DNA of 64,000 nt. Origin: Pedomonas mirosovicensis. Its GTDB lineage: Bacteria > Pseudomonadota > Alphaproteobacteria > Sphingomonadales > Sphingomonadaceae. Position 1 is the stretch's first letter. Each line of letters starts with the position of its first letter. The stretch lies in NCBI RefSeq assembly GCF_022569295.1, contig NZ_JAKFIA010000002.1, positions 472,001 to 536,000 on the forward strand, written 5' to 3'. Position numbers and translations under genes: made by a program. Positions 33,983 through 44,800 of this stretch are shown here, piece after piece. A model generated the notes under the pieces. That model worked only from the letters and a program-made list of their open reading frames with translations, made no database searches and was not told the DNA's origin.

Positions 33983-36900
33983 TTATTTGCTCAAGGCCTT
34001 GCTCAAAACCTCGGTCAGCCGCTCCGATGTGTACGGTTTCTTGAGCAGCTCGAAGCCGAGATTGCCTTCTTCCACCAGAACCTGGCTGTAGCCGCTGGTG
34101 AGAACCACCGGAAGGTCCGGGTAGCGGCTTTGCAGCAGCTGGGCAAACTCAATGCCGTTCATGCCCGGCATGACAACATCTGAGAGCACGATATCAAATT
34201 GCTCCCGCTGCTGTTCCAAAAGTTCGAGCGCTGACTGCGGATCAAGCATCCACTCTGATCGATAGCCGAGATCGGTAAGGATGAGGCGCGCAAATTCGCC
34301 TACCTGAATATCATCTTCCACCAGCAGGACCCGGTACGGCCGCGCCAGCATTTGGTGTCGCCGGGGTGATTGGTCCGGAGCCTCAGCCTCATCGCGCTTT
34401 TCAATCCGCGGCAGGTAGACGGTAAACGTCGTGCCTTTCCCCGGCTCGCTCTCTACATCCAGCTCGCCGCCTGACTGTTTGGCGAAGCCGTACACTTGCG
34501 ACAGTCCCAGCCCCGTGCCCTTGCCCACTTCCTTGGTGGTGAAGAAGGGCTCGAAAATCCGCCCCAGGTGTTCGGGCGCGATGCCGCAGCCGGTATCGGC
34601 GATGGACAGGGCGACGCACGGGCCCTCAAGAGGCGGGCAAAGGTTCGGGTTGGGCACCGATTGGCGGGGAGCAACGGTAATCGTGATCGTGCCTTCGCCG
34701 TTCATCGCATCGCGGGCGTTGGCGGCCATGTTGATGATTGCCGTCTCGAACTGGGTTGCATCCGCTTCCACATGGCAGTTGCCGGGCCCGGGATTCGTGA
34801 TGACGGTCACGCGCTCCCCGACGGCGGAATGGAGCATCTCCGTAATCCGGCTCAGGCGTTCGCCGACTTCAAACACCTCGGGCCTCAGCGCCTGCCGCCG
34901 TGAGAAGGCCAGCAGCTGGCTGGTCAGTTTGGCGGCGCGATCGGCCGTCTCGGCGATGGCATCGATATAGCGCTTCCGCCTGTCTTCCGTTAGGTTCTGG
35001 CGTTGCAACAGGTCGGCGGAAGACCGGATGACGGTGAGCAGATTATTGAAATCGTGGGCAACGCCGCCGGTCAATTGGCCGATGGCCTCCAGCTTCTGGG
35101 ACTGGCGGAGAGTTTCCTGCATTTGCGCCAGTTCGGCCTCGCGCGCCTTCTCGCCCGTGATGTCCCGCCCCACCGCATAAATCAGTCCCTCGCCAGGGCC
35201 GGCCGTCCAGGCGAACCAGCGCCACGTGCCGTCGGCCGCCCGCAACCGGACCTCCAGATCACTCTCTGGCCGGGTGATGGCGGCAATGGCCAGCAACTCG
35301 AGGGAGCGTCCCAGGTCATCTGGATGCACATAGGGTCGGAAGCTCCGGCCGACCATATCCTCCGGCTTGTATCCGAGCAGGCGGGTCACGGCGGGGTTGA
35401 TGGCCCGAATAATGCCCTTTGGGGTGATGACCAGGAAAACATCCTGGCTCAGGCGCCACATGTTATCGAGCTCGGCAGTACGCTCCGATACGCGTTGTTC
35501 GAGTTCGCGATTGAGCTTCCGCAGGGCGGCTTCACTGCTACGCAGGGCCTCCTCGACGCGCCGGCGCTCGGCGAGTTCCCGCTGCGCCGCCTGGTAAAGC
35601 CGGGCATTGTCGAGCGCGACCGAGGCCTGGCTGGCGATGGCAACCATCAGCTGCTCGTGCTGCTCCGTGAAGCGCCCCGGCTCTGGATGGCCAAAGAACA
35701 GCCCGCCCAGCACCTCGCCCGAGCGCGAGATCACCGGCACCGCCAGATAGCTGCGGACCGGCAGATGCCCTTCCGGCATCCCCTGGTGCGGGGCGTTGCG
35801 GCCAAAGCGAGGATCGCGGGTAATGTCGTGAGAGCGCACCACGGCTTCACCGTTGAAGGTGGGGCTGAGCACGTGGGTGTTTCGCGGTATTCCCATCTCC
35901 TTGAAGGTTTCGGGATCCGCGCCTGACAACGTGAAGAGCATGCACTTGCTGCCCTTGTCGTCGAGAACATGATAGAAGAAGGCGCCGAGCTGGGCCCCGG
36001 TCAGTTCAACGCCGGCGTCGGTCACCATCTGGACCACGCGCTCAAGGTCAAGCTCCGCCGCCAGCGCCTTGCCGGTGCGGTTTACGGTCTCGAGGATGCG
36101 GCTCTGATCCTGCAGCTTGGCTTCGGCCTGCCGTTGCTGCGAGATGTCGCGCGTCACCGCAAGGTGCGCCACCGTGCCATCGGGCATCTGGAGCGGCACG
36201 GCATGGGTTTCCATGAACCGGCGGTTGCCGGTCAGGCTCAGGATTTCGAACTGCCAGCTAAGCCTTTCCCCGGCGATAACCCGGTTATGCTTGCGATGCC
36301 ATTCCTCGCGCCATTCGGGGGCAATGGCATCCAGAATATCGGTGCCGCGCACGCTATCGAGGTCGGGCGCCTCCAGCATGGAAAGTCCGGCCGGGTTCAT
36401 ATGCAGCAGCCGGCCATCCGCGCTGACGAGCTTGATGCAGTCCGGCGTTGCCTCGGTGATGGCGTGCTGCCGGATCTCGCTGTTCAGAAGGGCCCTCTCC
36501 GCGCGCTTCCGGTCAGAGACGTCTATGGCCAGGACATACAGCCCCTCCACAGCCCCTTTTGCGTTGCGGCAGGGAAGATATTCAAGCTCCAGGTCCGAAG
36601 TCAGGCCACGGGCCGTGGGCGTGATGAGGGTAAACCGCTGATACTCGCCGCGCAGCGCCGCCTCGAGTTGCTCGCGCCTGGCCATGAAGTGCGGCGTGCC
36701 CAGCAGGTCCTCAACCGTTTGGCCGATGATTTTCTCCCTGGGCTGCCCAAACCAGCGCTCGTAGGTGGCGTTGATATAGCGATAGCGCAGGTCGGCATCG
36801 ATGTAGGCGATCAGGAACGGAAGGGAATCGACAAGGTGGCGCAGGCGCCGGAACGTGATGGCTTCCGCAACGCCGGTGTTCGCATCCGCCATCGCGGCGG

Positions 36901-37054
36901 ACTCGTGCCAGCCTTGCAGGGCGCTTGCCTGCGCGCCGCTCGATTGGGCGGCCTGTGCCGCCAGCAGCGCCCGCAACTGCGCGTTCTCGCGCTCAAGCGC
37001 CTTAATGCGCCGATCTGCGACTTCGGTCGCCAAGGAATCCGCGTCCCGGGTCAT
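33983..37054 (-). CDS. Soluble PAS/GAF hybrid sensor histidine kinase with C-terminal receiver
   Basis: 1023 aa, no membrane helix. Order: short N-terminal coiled coil (about 1-35), PAS (about 65-185, [31 protein letters not shown]), second PAS (about 195-320), GAF (about 335-495), coiled coil, third PAS (about 525-640), HisKA (about 665-735, [16 protein letters not shown] with phospho-accepting His), HATPase ([38 protein letters not shown]), and receiver (about 905-1020, VLLVEDD, phospho-Asp in LSDVVMPG, Lys in KKPYTSE). It senses a cytoplasmic cue, perhaps redox, light or a small molecule; cofactor binding is not obvious. The output is unknown. Single gene. Confidence 0.9.
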   Translation of the reverse strand: MTRDADSLATEVADRRIKALERENAQLRALLAAQAAQSSGAQASALQGWHESAAMADANTGVAEAITFRRLRHLVDSLPFLIAYIDADLRYRYINATYERWFGQPREKIIGQTVEDLLGTPHFMARREQLEAALRGEYQRFTLITPTARGLTSDLELEYLPCRNAKGAVEGLYVLAIDVSDRKRAERALLNSEIRQHAITEATPDCIKLVSADGRLLHMNPAGLSMLEAPDLDSVRGTDILDAIAPEWREEWHRKHNRVIAGERLSWQFEILSLTGNRRFMETHAVPLQMPDGTVAHLAVTRDISQQRQAEAKLQDQSRILETVNRTGKALAAELDLERVVQMVTDAGVELTGAQLGAFFYHVLDDKGSKCMLFTLSGADPETFKEMGIPRNTHVLSPTFNGEAVVRSHDITRDPRFGRNAPHQGMPEGHLPVRSYLAVPVISRSGEVLGGLFFGHPEPGRFTEQHEQLMVAIASQASVALDNARLYQAAQRELAERRRVEEALRSSEAALRKLNRELEQRVSERTAELDNMWRLSQDVFLVITPKGIIRAINPAVTRLLGYKPEDMVGRSFRPYVHPDDLGRSLELLAIAAITRPESDLEVRLRAADGTWRWFAWTAGPGEGLIYAVGRDITGEKAREAELAQMQETLRQSQKLEAIGQLTGGVAHDFNNLLTVIRSSADLLQRQNLTEDRRKRYIDAIAETADRAAKLTSQLLAFSRRQALRPEVFEVGERLSRITEMLHSAVGERVTVITNPGPGNCHVEADATQFETAIINMAANARDAMNGEGTITITVAPRQSVPNPNLCPPLEGPCVALSIADTGCGIAPEHLGRIFEPFFTTKEVGKGTGLGLSQVYGFAKQSGGELDVESEPGKGTTFTVYLPRIEKRDEAEAPDQSPRRHQMLARPYRVLLVEDDIQVGEFARLILTDLGYRSEWMLDPQSALELLEQQREQFDIVLSDVVMPGMNGIEFAQLLQSRYPDLPVVLTSGYSQVLVEEGNLGFELLKKPYTSERLTEVLSKALSK

Positions 37055-37230
37055 TGATTTGCCTGAGGCGCCACAGTCTGTTGTACATGCGTATTAAATT
37101 TGGCCTGCTTCTGAAAAGCTGCCAGCATCTTGGCATGCGCGCACACGATCTGCCGTAACACGCTCCCCCTCACTTTCCGAACACAACGCTAGGCTGTAAA
37201 GCAGCTTACAGGTAGGGCGGTTTGCGTCGA

Positions 37231-37323
37231 TGGCTACCATCTTTGCAATAACCCGGATTGGTTGCGGTTGTGCATGGCGGGACGCTGGGGCCTTTGGCCG
37301 CGACCACGCAGCCGTGGTAGCCA
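37231..37323. promoter_or_regulatory. Paired inverted operators upstream of dgoA (gap 37055-37372)
   Basis: TGGCTACCA at 37231-37239 recurs as its reverse complement TGGTAGCCA at 37315-37323 (10 bp with one flanking base), 84 bp apart or almost exactly eight helical turns. This mirrors the paired-operator design upstream of uxaA/uxaC. The gap of about 318 bases between the kinase and dgoA holds no gene that I can see. Confidence 0.55.
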
Positions 37324-37372
37324 TTTGGCGTGCGGCGCGCTACGACAGCATCTCCGAAATAATGTGGCGGTG

Positions 37373-38008
37373 ATGGACATGATGAACGAGCAGCTGGCGG
37401 TCGAGGCGATGGCGCAGGCACCGGTGGTTGCCATCTTGCGGGGCATCCGGCCCGATGAGGTGGTGGCGGTGGCTGATGCGCTGATCGAAGAAGGCGTCAC
37501 CCTCATCGAAGTGCCGCTCAACTCGCCCGATCCGATTGACAGCATCGCGCGGCTGGCGCGGCATGCGGCCGGGCGGGCGCTCGTTGGGGCGGGTACGGTG
37601 CTGAACCCGGCGGACGTGGATCGTGTGGCCGATGCAGGCGGGCAAATCATCGTCACGCCCAACACCGATGCCGCCGTCATCCGGCGCGCGCTCGAGCGGG
37701 GGCTGGTGCCCATGCCGGGTTTCCTGACGCCCACCGAAGCCTTCGCCGCCGTGGCTGCCGGCGCAAAGTACATCAAGCTGTTTCCCGCTGGGCCGCTCGG
37801 CCTTGACTATTACAAGGCCATCAAGGCCGTGTTGCCGGCCTCGGCCCAGGTGCTGGCCGTAGGCGGCGTCGGCCCGGCCAACGCGCAGGAGTGGCTGGCG
37901 GCGGGCGCGGCCGGTCTCGGCATCGGCAGCGATATCTACCGCCCAGGTGACACGCCGGATATCGTGCGCGCCAAGGCCCGCGCCATCATGGCCGCCGTCC
38001 GCGGATAA
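37373..38008 (+). CDS. dgoA: 2-dehydro-3-deoxy-6-phosphogalactonate aldolase
   Basis: 211 aa. It has the class I KDPG/KDPGal aldolase layout: PVVAILRGIRPDEV, VTLIEVPLNSPDPIDSI, LVGAGTVLNPADVDRV, FIVTPN-like IIVTPNTDAAVI, PMPGFLTPTEAFAA and the Schiff-base lysine in GAKYIKLFPAGPLG. The E/P pattern in IEVPLNSP is the KDPGal-type variant rather than KDPG. Cleaves KDPGal to pyruvate and glyceraldehyde 3-phosphate. Start among ATGs at 37373, 37379 and 37382 is uncertain. It converges with dgoK; both enzymes act one after the other. Confidence 0.9.
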   Translation: MDMMNEQLAVEAMAQAPVVAILRGIRPDEVVAVADALIEEGVTLIEVPLNSPDPIDSIARLARHAAGRALVGAGTVLNPADVDRVADAGGQIIVTPNTDAAVIRRALERGLVPMPGFLTPTEAFAAVAAGAKYIKLFPAGPLGLDYYKAIKAVLPASAQVLAVGGVGPANAQEWLAAGAAGLGIGSDIYRPGDTPDIVRAKARAIMAAVRG

Positions 38009-38033
38009 ACTTTCGCGTTTGGTTTTTGAGATT

Positions 38034-38072
38034 TTGCAGGGGAAGTTGCGCCCCCTGCAAGATACCCTTTTT
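38034..38072. terminator. Rho-independent terminator between dgoA and dgoK
   Basis: A perfect 9-bp stem (TTGCAGGGG / CCCCTGCAA, 38034-38042 and 38052-38060) is followed by CCCTTTTT for dgoA. It could also end dgoK transcripts arriving from the other side. Confidence 0.75.
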
Positions 38073-38088
38073 GAACAAAAACCGGCGC

Positions 38089-39000
38089 TCAGGCGAGGGC
38101 GCGGTGCGCCGCCTGCAGCCCGGCGCGCACGGTCTCTGCACCCGAGAGGGGCTTGCTCTCCAGCCCGAAGGCGGCAAGCGCGCGGGCATAGAGCGTCGCC
38201 AGTTGCTCCGAGCAGATGATGCGAAGGGGCAGGCCCTTTCGCGTCAGATCCAGCGCGGCCGCGGCGCTGCGGACGTCCGCGCCGATCAGCAGGCCGCTGA
38301 GGTAGCTGCCCGCGTCCTCCCGCGGCAGGTTGCCGGCCACCTGGCGGGCGCGCACGGAAAAGACCAGGGATTCCAGGCCCGCCGCCGGATTGCTCCGCAC
38401 GGCCTCCACGCCGGCGTCGAAGGCTGCGCCAGGGGAAACGGCGGCAGGCTTGCCGCCCAGCAATACCGTGTGGCGGGCGATGGCATCGTAGAGTTCGCCG
38501 GTCAGCGCCGTGTGGAAGCTGGTGACGACGCCGTTCTCGACCAAGGCCCACTTGTTGTGGGTGCCGGGCAGCGCAGCAACGAAGCTGCGTTCGCCGCCGA
38601 TCGCGGCTGCGCCAAAGATCTGGGTTTCCTCTCCGCGCATCACATCGGGCAGGCCGAAGCTGTTGCGGGCGCGCAGGCCAGGCAGGATAGCAATGGCGCG
38701 TCCCTGGGCGGTGAACCGCAGCGCCTGCCCGCCCATGGCCTCAAGCGGGCAGGGGCAGTCCTGATACCCTGCATCGGCCCAGCCGATGGTCGAGCCCACC
38801 ATGCCGCACAGAACGGCGGGCAGGGCGGCATCCCACCCCTCCACGGCCGCAAGGAAGGCCGCCTCGACCGCCGCTTTGCCGTCCAGCTGGCTGACGCCGG
38901 GGGCCTCGCGGGACTCAAGAATGTCTCCATCCTCGGCGCAAAGCCACAACCGGGCGTGAGTGGTGCCCCAGTCACCGGCGATGAAGGCGGGTGTATTCAT
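38089..39000 (-). CDS. dgoK: 2-dehydro-3-deoxygalactonokinase
   Basis: 303 aa. The DgoK family start FIAGDWGTTHARLWLCAEDG (phosphate-binding DWGTT) is clear, with VLCGMVGSTIGWADAGYQDCP and ALPGTHNKWALVENGVVTSFHTALTGELY in the middle, the latter being the family's hallmark. Phosphorylates 2-keto-3-deoxygalactonate with ATP. ATG 39000 has GGA-rich upstream sequence; the frame to 39102 is noise. No galactonate dehydratase is in the window, so the substrate may come from a gene elsewhere. Confidence 0.93.
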   Translation of the reverse strand: MNTPAFIAGDWGTTHARLWLCAEDGDILESREAPGVSQLDGKAAVEAAFLAAVEGWDAALPAVLCGMVGSTIGWADAGYQDCPCPLEAMGGQALRFTAQGRAIAILPGLRARNSFGLPDVMRGEETQIFGAAAIGGERSFVAALPGTHNKWALVENGVVTSFHTALTGELYDAIARHTVLLGGKPAAVSPGAAFDAGVEAVRSNPAAGLESLVFSVRARQVAGNLPREDAGSYLSGLLIGADVRSAAAALDLTRKGLPLRIICSEQLATLYARALAAFGLESKPLSGAETVRAGLQAAHRALA

Positions 39001-39110
39001 GACCGTTTTCCGTTCCAAATCAGGCCGCTCTTTCGGCAGCGCGCCCTGAATTGCAATGATTTGGCGGTCCTGCCAAGCGCAAAGCGGGCTCCGCCCGCGC
39101 AAAGGCCGCT

Positions 39111-41024
39111 TCAGCCCCGCAGGCGAATGACGCGCTTCGGGGCGTTTTCCTCAGCGCTGATAGCGCTGTTTTCTGGCTGGAGGGAGGGAGTCAGCTGCTG
39201 TGCGGCCACAATCAGCCCCTTGGGATCGAACGGCTTGCCGACCACCGCCACGTGGCTGAAGTCGCGGGGCAGATGCTCCCGCCCATAGCCGCTGACAAAC
39301 AGGAAGGGCACATGCCGGCGGGTCAACTCCGAGGCAATTTCATCGACCGCCTGGCCATGCAGGTTGGCATCGAGCAGAGCGCCATCGGGCGCGGCGGTTT
39401 CGATAAGCCTGATGGCCTGTTCGGCCGTGCCGGCGGTGCCCACGACTCTGGCGCCCGCGTCCTCCAGCAGAGCCGTCAATTCCAGCGCCACGAGCGGCTC
39501 ATCCTCGATCACGATGAAGCGTTTGCCGGCAATGCCGCTCGGCTCGCCCGCCGCATCGCCCGGCAGGGCAAACCCCTCATCCCCCGTCCCGGCAGGAGAG
39601 GGCTGCGTTCCGGCGGGCTGGTCGGGTTGCAGGGCAAGCGGCACCGTGAAGAGCCACTGGGCGCCATCCGCTCCATAGGTCGCCTTGGCCTGCCCGCCCA
39701 TGGCCCTCAGGCTCCGCTCGATCAGCGATGTGCCAAAGCCGTGCCGCGTAGGCGGCTTGACGGTCGGGCCACCGGATTCCACCCAGCTCATGCGAATGGA
39801 ACCGGTCTCAAGCGTCCAGGTCAGGTCGACCCGGCCGTGCGGGGTGGAGAAGGCCCCGTATTTGTGGGCGTTCGTGGTCAGTTCATGCAGCACCAGGGCC
39901 AGATGCAGGGCCATTTCTGGTTCGAAATCCACGTCGGGGCCGATAGCTGCCAGGCGGGTCTCGTCAATGAGGCCGAGCCGTACCTGGTTCTGTATCAGCT
40001 CCGCCAGTTTTGCGCCCCGCCAGATGGCGCTGCTGAGCAGGGAGTGAGCGCGCGCCAGCGCCTGGATGCGGCCGATGAAGGCCGTGGCGAAGGCCTCGGG
40101 GCTTTCCGCGTGGCGCAGGGTTTGCGTCGCGATGGCCTGCACGGAGGCGAGAGTGTTCTTCACCCGGTGGTTCAGTTCGCCGATCAGCAGCCGTTGGGTC
40201 TCTTCCGCCCGCGCGCGCTCGGTCACATCAAGGATCTGCCAGTTGACGGAGGTGAGGCGGCCCAGGCCGTCGCGCAATGCCGAGCCGTACCATTCGCAGT
40301 CGATGATGGAGCCGTCCTTGCGGTAGGCACGGGAGATCTGCTTGGTGCGCGATTGCGTGCCCGCGCGCATTTCGGCGGCGAGTGCGGCGAACGCCTCGGC
40401 GCTGTCCTCGTGCACCCAGCGCAGCTCGCCCATGGGCCTGCCGATCACTTCCGATGCTCCCCACCCGAACAGGCGCTCCGCGCTGTCGGACCATGACACC
40501 AGGCGGAAATCCTGGTCGCACTCGACGATGGCGAGGGGAGAATTGTCGCTGTGCGCCTGAAGCCGGGCCAGCACCGTTGAGAGGGTCTGGGCGGTAACGC
40601 GCAGTTCGTCGCGCTGGCGCGCCAGTTCCTGCCGCTGGCGGCTGAGTTCGAAGAAGATGTTGGCCTTGCTCTTCAGGATTTGCGGGTCGAGCGGCTTCAG
40701 CAGGTAATCGACCGCGCCGGTCTCGTAGCCCCGGAACCGGCGGCGTTCATCGGTGGCGACGGCCGTCAGGAAAATAATCGGAATATTCCGGGTGCGCTCC
40801 GTGCCGCGCATCAGCTCGGCCAGCTCGAAGCCATCCATGCCCGGCATCTGCACATCCAGGAGCGCCAGCGAGACGTCGTGAACCAGCAGCAACTCCAGCG
40901 CCTCGTGTCCCGACCGGGCCTTCAGCAGCTCGAGCCCTTCGCGTTTGAGAAGAGCCTCCAGCGCCAGCAGGTTCTCCTCAACGTCATCCACCAAGATAAA
41001 TTTGACCACGTCATGCGAAGTCAA
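39111..41024 (-). CDS. Receiver-PAS-HWE histidine kinase-receiver protein
   Basis: 637 aa from a TTG start at 41024 (MTSHDVVKFILVDDVEENLLALE), chosen because AAGGAG lies seven bases before it; it overlaps the cheR end by 14 bases. Domains: receiver (about 5-120, phospho-Asp in LLDVQMPGMDG), coiled coil (about 125-155), PAS (about 160-275), HWE kinase core (LIGELNHRVKNTLASVQAIATQTLR and LVLHELTTNAHKYGAFS), and a C-terminal receiver (about 515-625, FIVIEDEPLVALELTALLEDAG). HWE kinases in alphaproteobacteria feed general-stress or light responses. Last gene of the operon with cheR and the triple-receiver kinase. Confidence 0.88.
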   Translation of the reverse strand: MTSHDVVKFILVDDVEENLLALEALLKREGLELLKARSGHEALELLLVHDVSLALLDVQMPGMDGFELAELMRGTERTRNIPIIFLTAVATDERRRFRGYETGAVDYLLKPLDPQILKSKANIFFELSRQRQELARQRDELRVTAQTLSTVLARLQAHSDNSPLAIVECDQDFRLVSWSDSAERLFGWGASEVIGRPMGELRWVHEDSAEAFAALAAEMRAGTQSRTKQISRAYRKDGSIIDCEWYGSALRDGLGRLTSVNWQILDVTERARAEETQRLLIGELNHRVKNTLASVQAIATQTLRHAESPEAFATAFIGRIQALARAHSLLSSAIWRGAKLAELIQNQVRLGLIDETRLAAIGPDVDFEPEMALHLALVLHELTTNAHKYGAFSTPHGRVDLTWTLETGSIRMSWVESGGPTVKPPTRHGFGTSLIERSLRAMGGQAKATYGADGAQWLFTVPLALQPDQPAGTQPSPAGTGDEGFALPGDAAGEPSGIAGKRFIVIEDEPLVALELTALLEDAGARVVGTAGTAEQAIRLIETAAPDGALLDANLHGQAVDEIASELTRRHVPFLFVSGYGREHLPRDFSHVAVVGKPFDPKGLIVAAQQLTPSLQPENSAISAEENAPKRVIRLRG

Positions 41025-41880
41025 GGCTGAACTCCTTGCGAGCAGGGTGTGGCATTGCGCGTCGATAGATGCGCTCCGTGCGGGCGAAATCGCTGAAACT
41101 GTCGGCATGGCGGGAGAAGCGCAGGCTCTCCTTTGAGCCAAGACCGAGGAAGCCACCATGCACCAGGGATTCCCCAAACAGGGCAAGGGCGCGATCCTGC
41201 AAATCGCGATCGAAGTAAATCAGGACGTTACGGCAGGAAACAAGCTGTACTTCCGCAAATACCGCATCCGATACCAGGCTGTGTTCGGCAAAGACGGCAC
41301 GCGAGCGCAGGGTCTTGTCAAATGCGGCCGCGCCGTATGCGGCAGTATAGTAGTCCGAAAGCGAGGATTTTCCCCCTGAGTGACGATGATTTTCGGTGAA
41401 CTGGGGAATCCGGTCCAGGTCATAGATGCCCGCCTCCGCCTTCTTGAGGGCGGCGGGGCTGATGTCTGTCGCATAGAAGATGGTGCGATCCTCCAGCCCC
41501 TCTTCCCGGAAGAGAATGGCGAGCGAATAGAATTCCTCGCCGTTCGCGCACCCGGCAATCCACACCTTGAGCGAGGGGAAGGTCCGCAGGTGCGGAACCA
41601 CCTTTTCGCGCAGGGCGCGGTAGTAGGACGGGTCGCGGAACATGTCGCTGACCTGGATGGTGAGAAAACCCAGCAGCTCGGAGAAGATCTCAGGATTATG
41701 CAGCAGCTTGCCCTGCAGCTGCGAGAGGCTGTCGCATCCGAAACGATATTGCGCCCTGCCCAAACGCCGCCGAAGCGAGGCGCGGGAGTAGCCGCGAAAA
41801 TCATACCGGTGCCGCCGCCAGATCGCCTCGAGCAGCAGGTCCAGCTCGATATCGTCAACCGCGTCCGGATCACGCCTCAT
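41011..41880 (-). CDS. cheR: CheR-type protein-glutamate methyltransferase
   Basis: 289 aa. The N-terminal CheR helices (LLEAIWRRHRYDFRGYSRASLRRRLGRAQYRFG) are followed by the SAM domain with VWIAGCANGEEFYSLAILF (motif I), FYATDISPAALKKAEAGIYD and LVSCRNVLIYFDRDLQDRALALF. Classical CheR methylates chemoreceptors, yet no receptor, CheA, CheW or CheB is in the window. ATG 41880 lies two bases after the kinase stop, so it is coupled to it. It probably methylates or otherwise serves the kinase partners; this is an inference. Confidence 0.9.
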   Translation of the reverse strand: MRRDPDAVDDIELDLLLEAIWRRHRYDFRGYSRASLRRRLGRAQYRFGCDSLSQLQGKLLHNPEIFSELLGFLTIQVSDMFRDPSYYRALREKVVPHLRTFPSLKVWIAGCANGEEFYSLAILFREEGLEDRTIFYATDISPAALKKAEAGIYDLDRIPQFTENHRHSGGKSSLSDYYTAAYGAAAFDKTLRSRAVFAEHSLVSDAVFAEVQLVSCRNVLIYFDRDLQDRALALFGESLVHGGFLGLGSKESLRFSRHADSFSDFARTERIYRRAMPHPARKEFSLDFA

Positions 41881-41882
41881 GG

Positions 41883-44800
41883 TCACCGCGGCATCCATAC
41901 CCGAACGAGGGACAGCAGCTTGTCCACGTCCAGCGGCTTGGCCAGGTAATCGTTCGCGCCGGCCGCCAGGCACTGCTCCTGATCGTGCGCCATGGCCTTG
42001 GCGGTGAGGGCGATGATGGGCAGGGTCTTCCACTCCGGTCGCCGCCGGATCTCGCGCATGGCGGTAAGGCCGTCCATCTCCGGCATCATTACGTCCATCA
42101 GCACCAGATCGACCGGCCGCGCGTCCGGCTGGGAGGTTTCTTCCAGCGCGCGCAGCGCCTCGATGCCGTTGCGCGCGATGCGGACGCTCGCGCCGTGCGG
42201 CTCAAAAATGCTGGTGAGCGCATAGACATTACGAATGTCATCCTCGACCACGAGGATATGCCGGCCTTCGAGCGCGGAATCGCGGCTGAGGGATTTGGTC
42301 AGCATGTTCCGCTGCAATTCGGGCAACTCCGAGACCACCTGGTGCAGGAACAGGGTCACTTCGTCCAGCAGCCGCTCGGGCGAGCGAGCGCCCTTGATGA
42401 TGATGGACTTTGAATATTTCCGCAGCCGCAGCTCCTCGTCCGCCGACAGCTCCTTACCGGTGTAGACGATGACCGGCGGGAAGCTCACCGCCTCATCGAG
42501 GCTGAGTTTTTCGAGCAGGTCGAGGCCCGACATATCCGGCAGGTTGAGGTCCAGCACCATGCAATCGAAAATACCGGCGGAGAGCTTGCCCAGGCACTCG
42601 GCGGCGGTGCGGGCGTTGACGGTCTCCACGTCGCGGGTGGCGAGCAGCAGCCTCAGGCTCTCCAGCTGGTTGGCGTCGTCCTCCACGATGAGCACGCGGC
42701 GCATCCGCTGGGCCAGCTGCGCCTCCAGCCCTTCCAGCACCCGCACCAGTTCCTCGCGCTTCACCGGCTTCAGCATGTAGCCCGCCGCGCCGTAGGAGAG
42801 GGCCAGGTGGGCATAGTCGCTCACCGAGACGATGTGCACCGGAATATGGCGGGTCCGCACGTCCCGCTTGATCCGGTCCAGCACGGAAAGGCCAGTGTGG
42901 TCCGGCAGCCCGATATCGAGAATGACGGCCTGCGGCAGGTATTGCCGCGCCATCACCACGCCCTCGTCCGCCGTTTCGGCGACAAGGCAGGCGAAGCCGA
43001 CTTCGTGCGCCAGGTCGTAGAGAATGCGGGCAAACGCCGGGTCATCCTCGACCACCAGGATGATCCGGCTGTCGCCGGTCAGGCGTTCCCGATCATCCTC
43101 AAAGGCGCGCGGCCGTTCCTCGTCCCCCTTGGTGACCGACCGCGGCGCCGGCGGCTGGGCGGGCCGCGCCGCCTGGGCTTTCGGGGGCGTCAGGGGCAGG
43201 CTCCGCGCCGTCGGCGTCTGGGCCATCTGCGGCATCGGCGCGGCCTGGGCTGCCGCAGCATAGTTCTCGGGCAGGATCAGGCTGAAGGCGCTTCCCTCGC
43301 CAGGGCGGCTCTCAACGGTAATTTCACCGCCCAGCAGCCGCGCCAGTTCACGGGAGATGGACAGGCCCAGCCCCGTGCCGCCGTATTTCCGGCTGATGGT
43401 GCCATCGGCCTGGCGGAAGGCATCGAAAATCACCTCCTGCTGTTCGGCCGGAATGCCGATGCCGGTGTCGCGCACCGTGAAGGCAAGCCGCCCGTCGGCG
43501 GTCCGCCCGGCCATCAGCGTCACCTCGCCCTTTTCGGTGAATTTCACGGCGTTGGAGAGGAAGTTGCGGAGCACCTGCTCCACGCGCTGCGGGTCGGTTT
43601 CAATCTCCTTGGGCAGCTCCGGCAGCAGCTCGGTCCGCAGGTTCAGCCCCTTCTCGGTGGCACTGGCCTCGAAGGCGGTCTGCAACTTGCTCAGGATAGG
43701 CGCGATCCGCACCCGGCGCAGGTTCAGCTCCAGGTGGCCGGCTTCGATTTTAGAGATGTCCAGCACATCGTTGATGAGCACCAGGAGGTCATTGCCGGAG
43801 ATCTCGATGGTCTCGGCATATTTCACCTGGTCAGGCGTCAGGTTGCCATCGCGGTTGTCGGCGAGCAGCCGCGCCATGATGAGCAGCGAGTTGAGCGGCG
43901 TCCGCAACTCGTGCGACATGTTGGCGAGGAATTCGGACTTGTACTGGCTGGCCCGCTCCAGTTCGCTTGCCTGCTCCTCGAGGGTCGCCTGCGCCCGGCT
44001 AAGCTCGTCCCGCTGCGCCTCCAGCGCCTGGGCCTGCTCCTCCAGCTGCGCGTTGGTCTCCTCCAGCTCGGATTGCTGCACTTCCAGCCGCGACTGGGAG
44101 TCCTGCAGGGCGCGGGTCTGCGCTTCCAACTCCTCGTTGGCCGCCCTTAGTTCTTCGCTCTGTTGCTGCAGCTCCTCGGCCTGCTGCTGGGTTTCCTCCA
44201 GCAATTCCTGCAGGCGGGCGCGATACTCGGCCGAGCGAATGGCAACGCCAATCACCTCCGAAACCCGATTGAGCAGTTCGGTGCAGACCGGGTCCACCGC
44301 GCCGGGCAGGCCCAGTTCCATGACAGCGTTGACCATGCCATCCGCCCTGGCGACGGCGATCACGAGGCTGCGCGGCTTGCCTCGCCCCAATGCTGAGCCG
44401 AAATAGAGATAATTGTCTGGCACGGGGGCGAGCGTGAAGCCGCGCTTGTCCTTGACCGCCTGCCCCAGCAATCCGTCGGACAGGTGGAAGCGCTCCGGCA
44501 CCGGTGCATCGGCCGGGGTGCCGTAGGTGGCGATCCGGTGGAAGCCGTCGCCGTTGCGGGTGAAGATCGCGCCGGCCTGCGCCCCCATGTGTTCCGACAG
44601 GAAGCCGAGAATGTTCTCGCCCAGTTGGTCGAGCCGCTGCTCGCCGCCAAGGCGCAGCGCAAGGTTTACCTGCCCAGCCTGCAGCCATTCCTCCCGGCGG
44701 ATGGCCAGCCGGTTGCGGATGAACAGATAGCCGATGCCGGCGATGATCCAGGCCGTCAGGCCGCCGAGAATCCGGTTGATCTGGGCAATGTCCGGATCCA

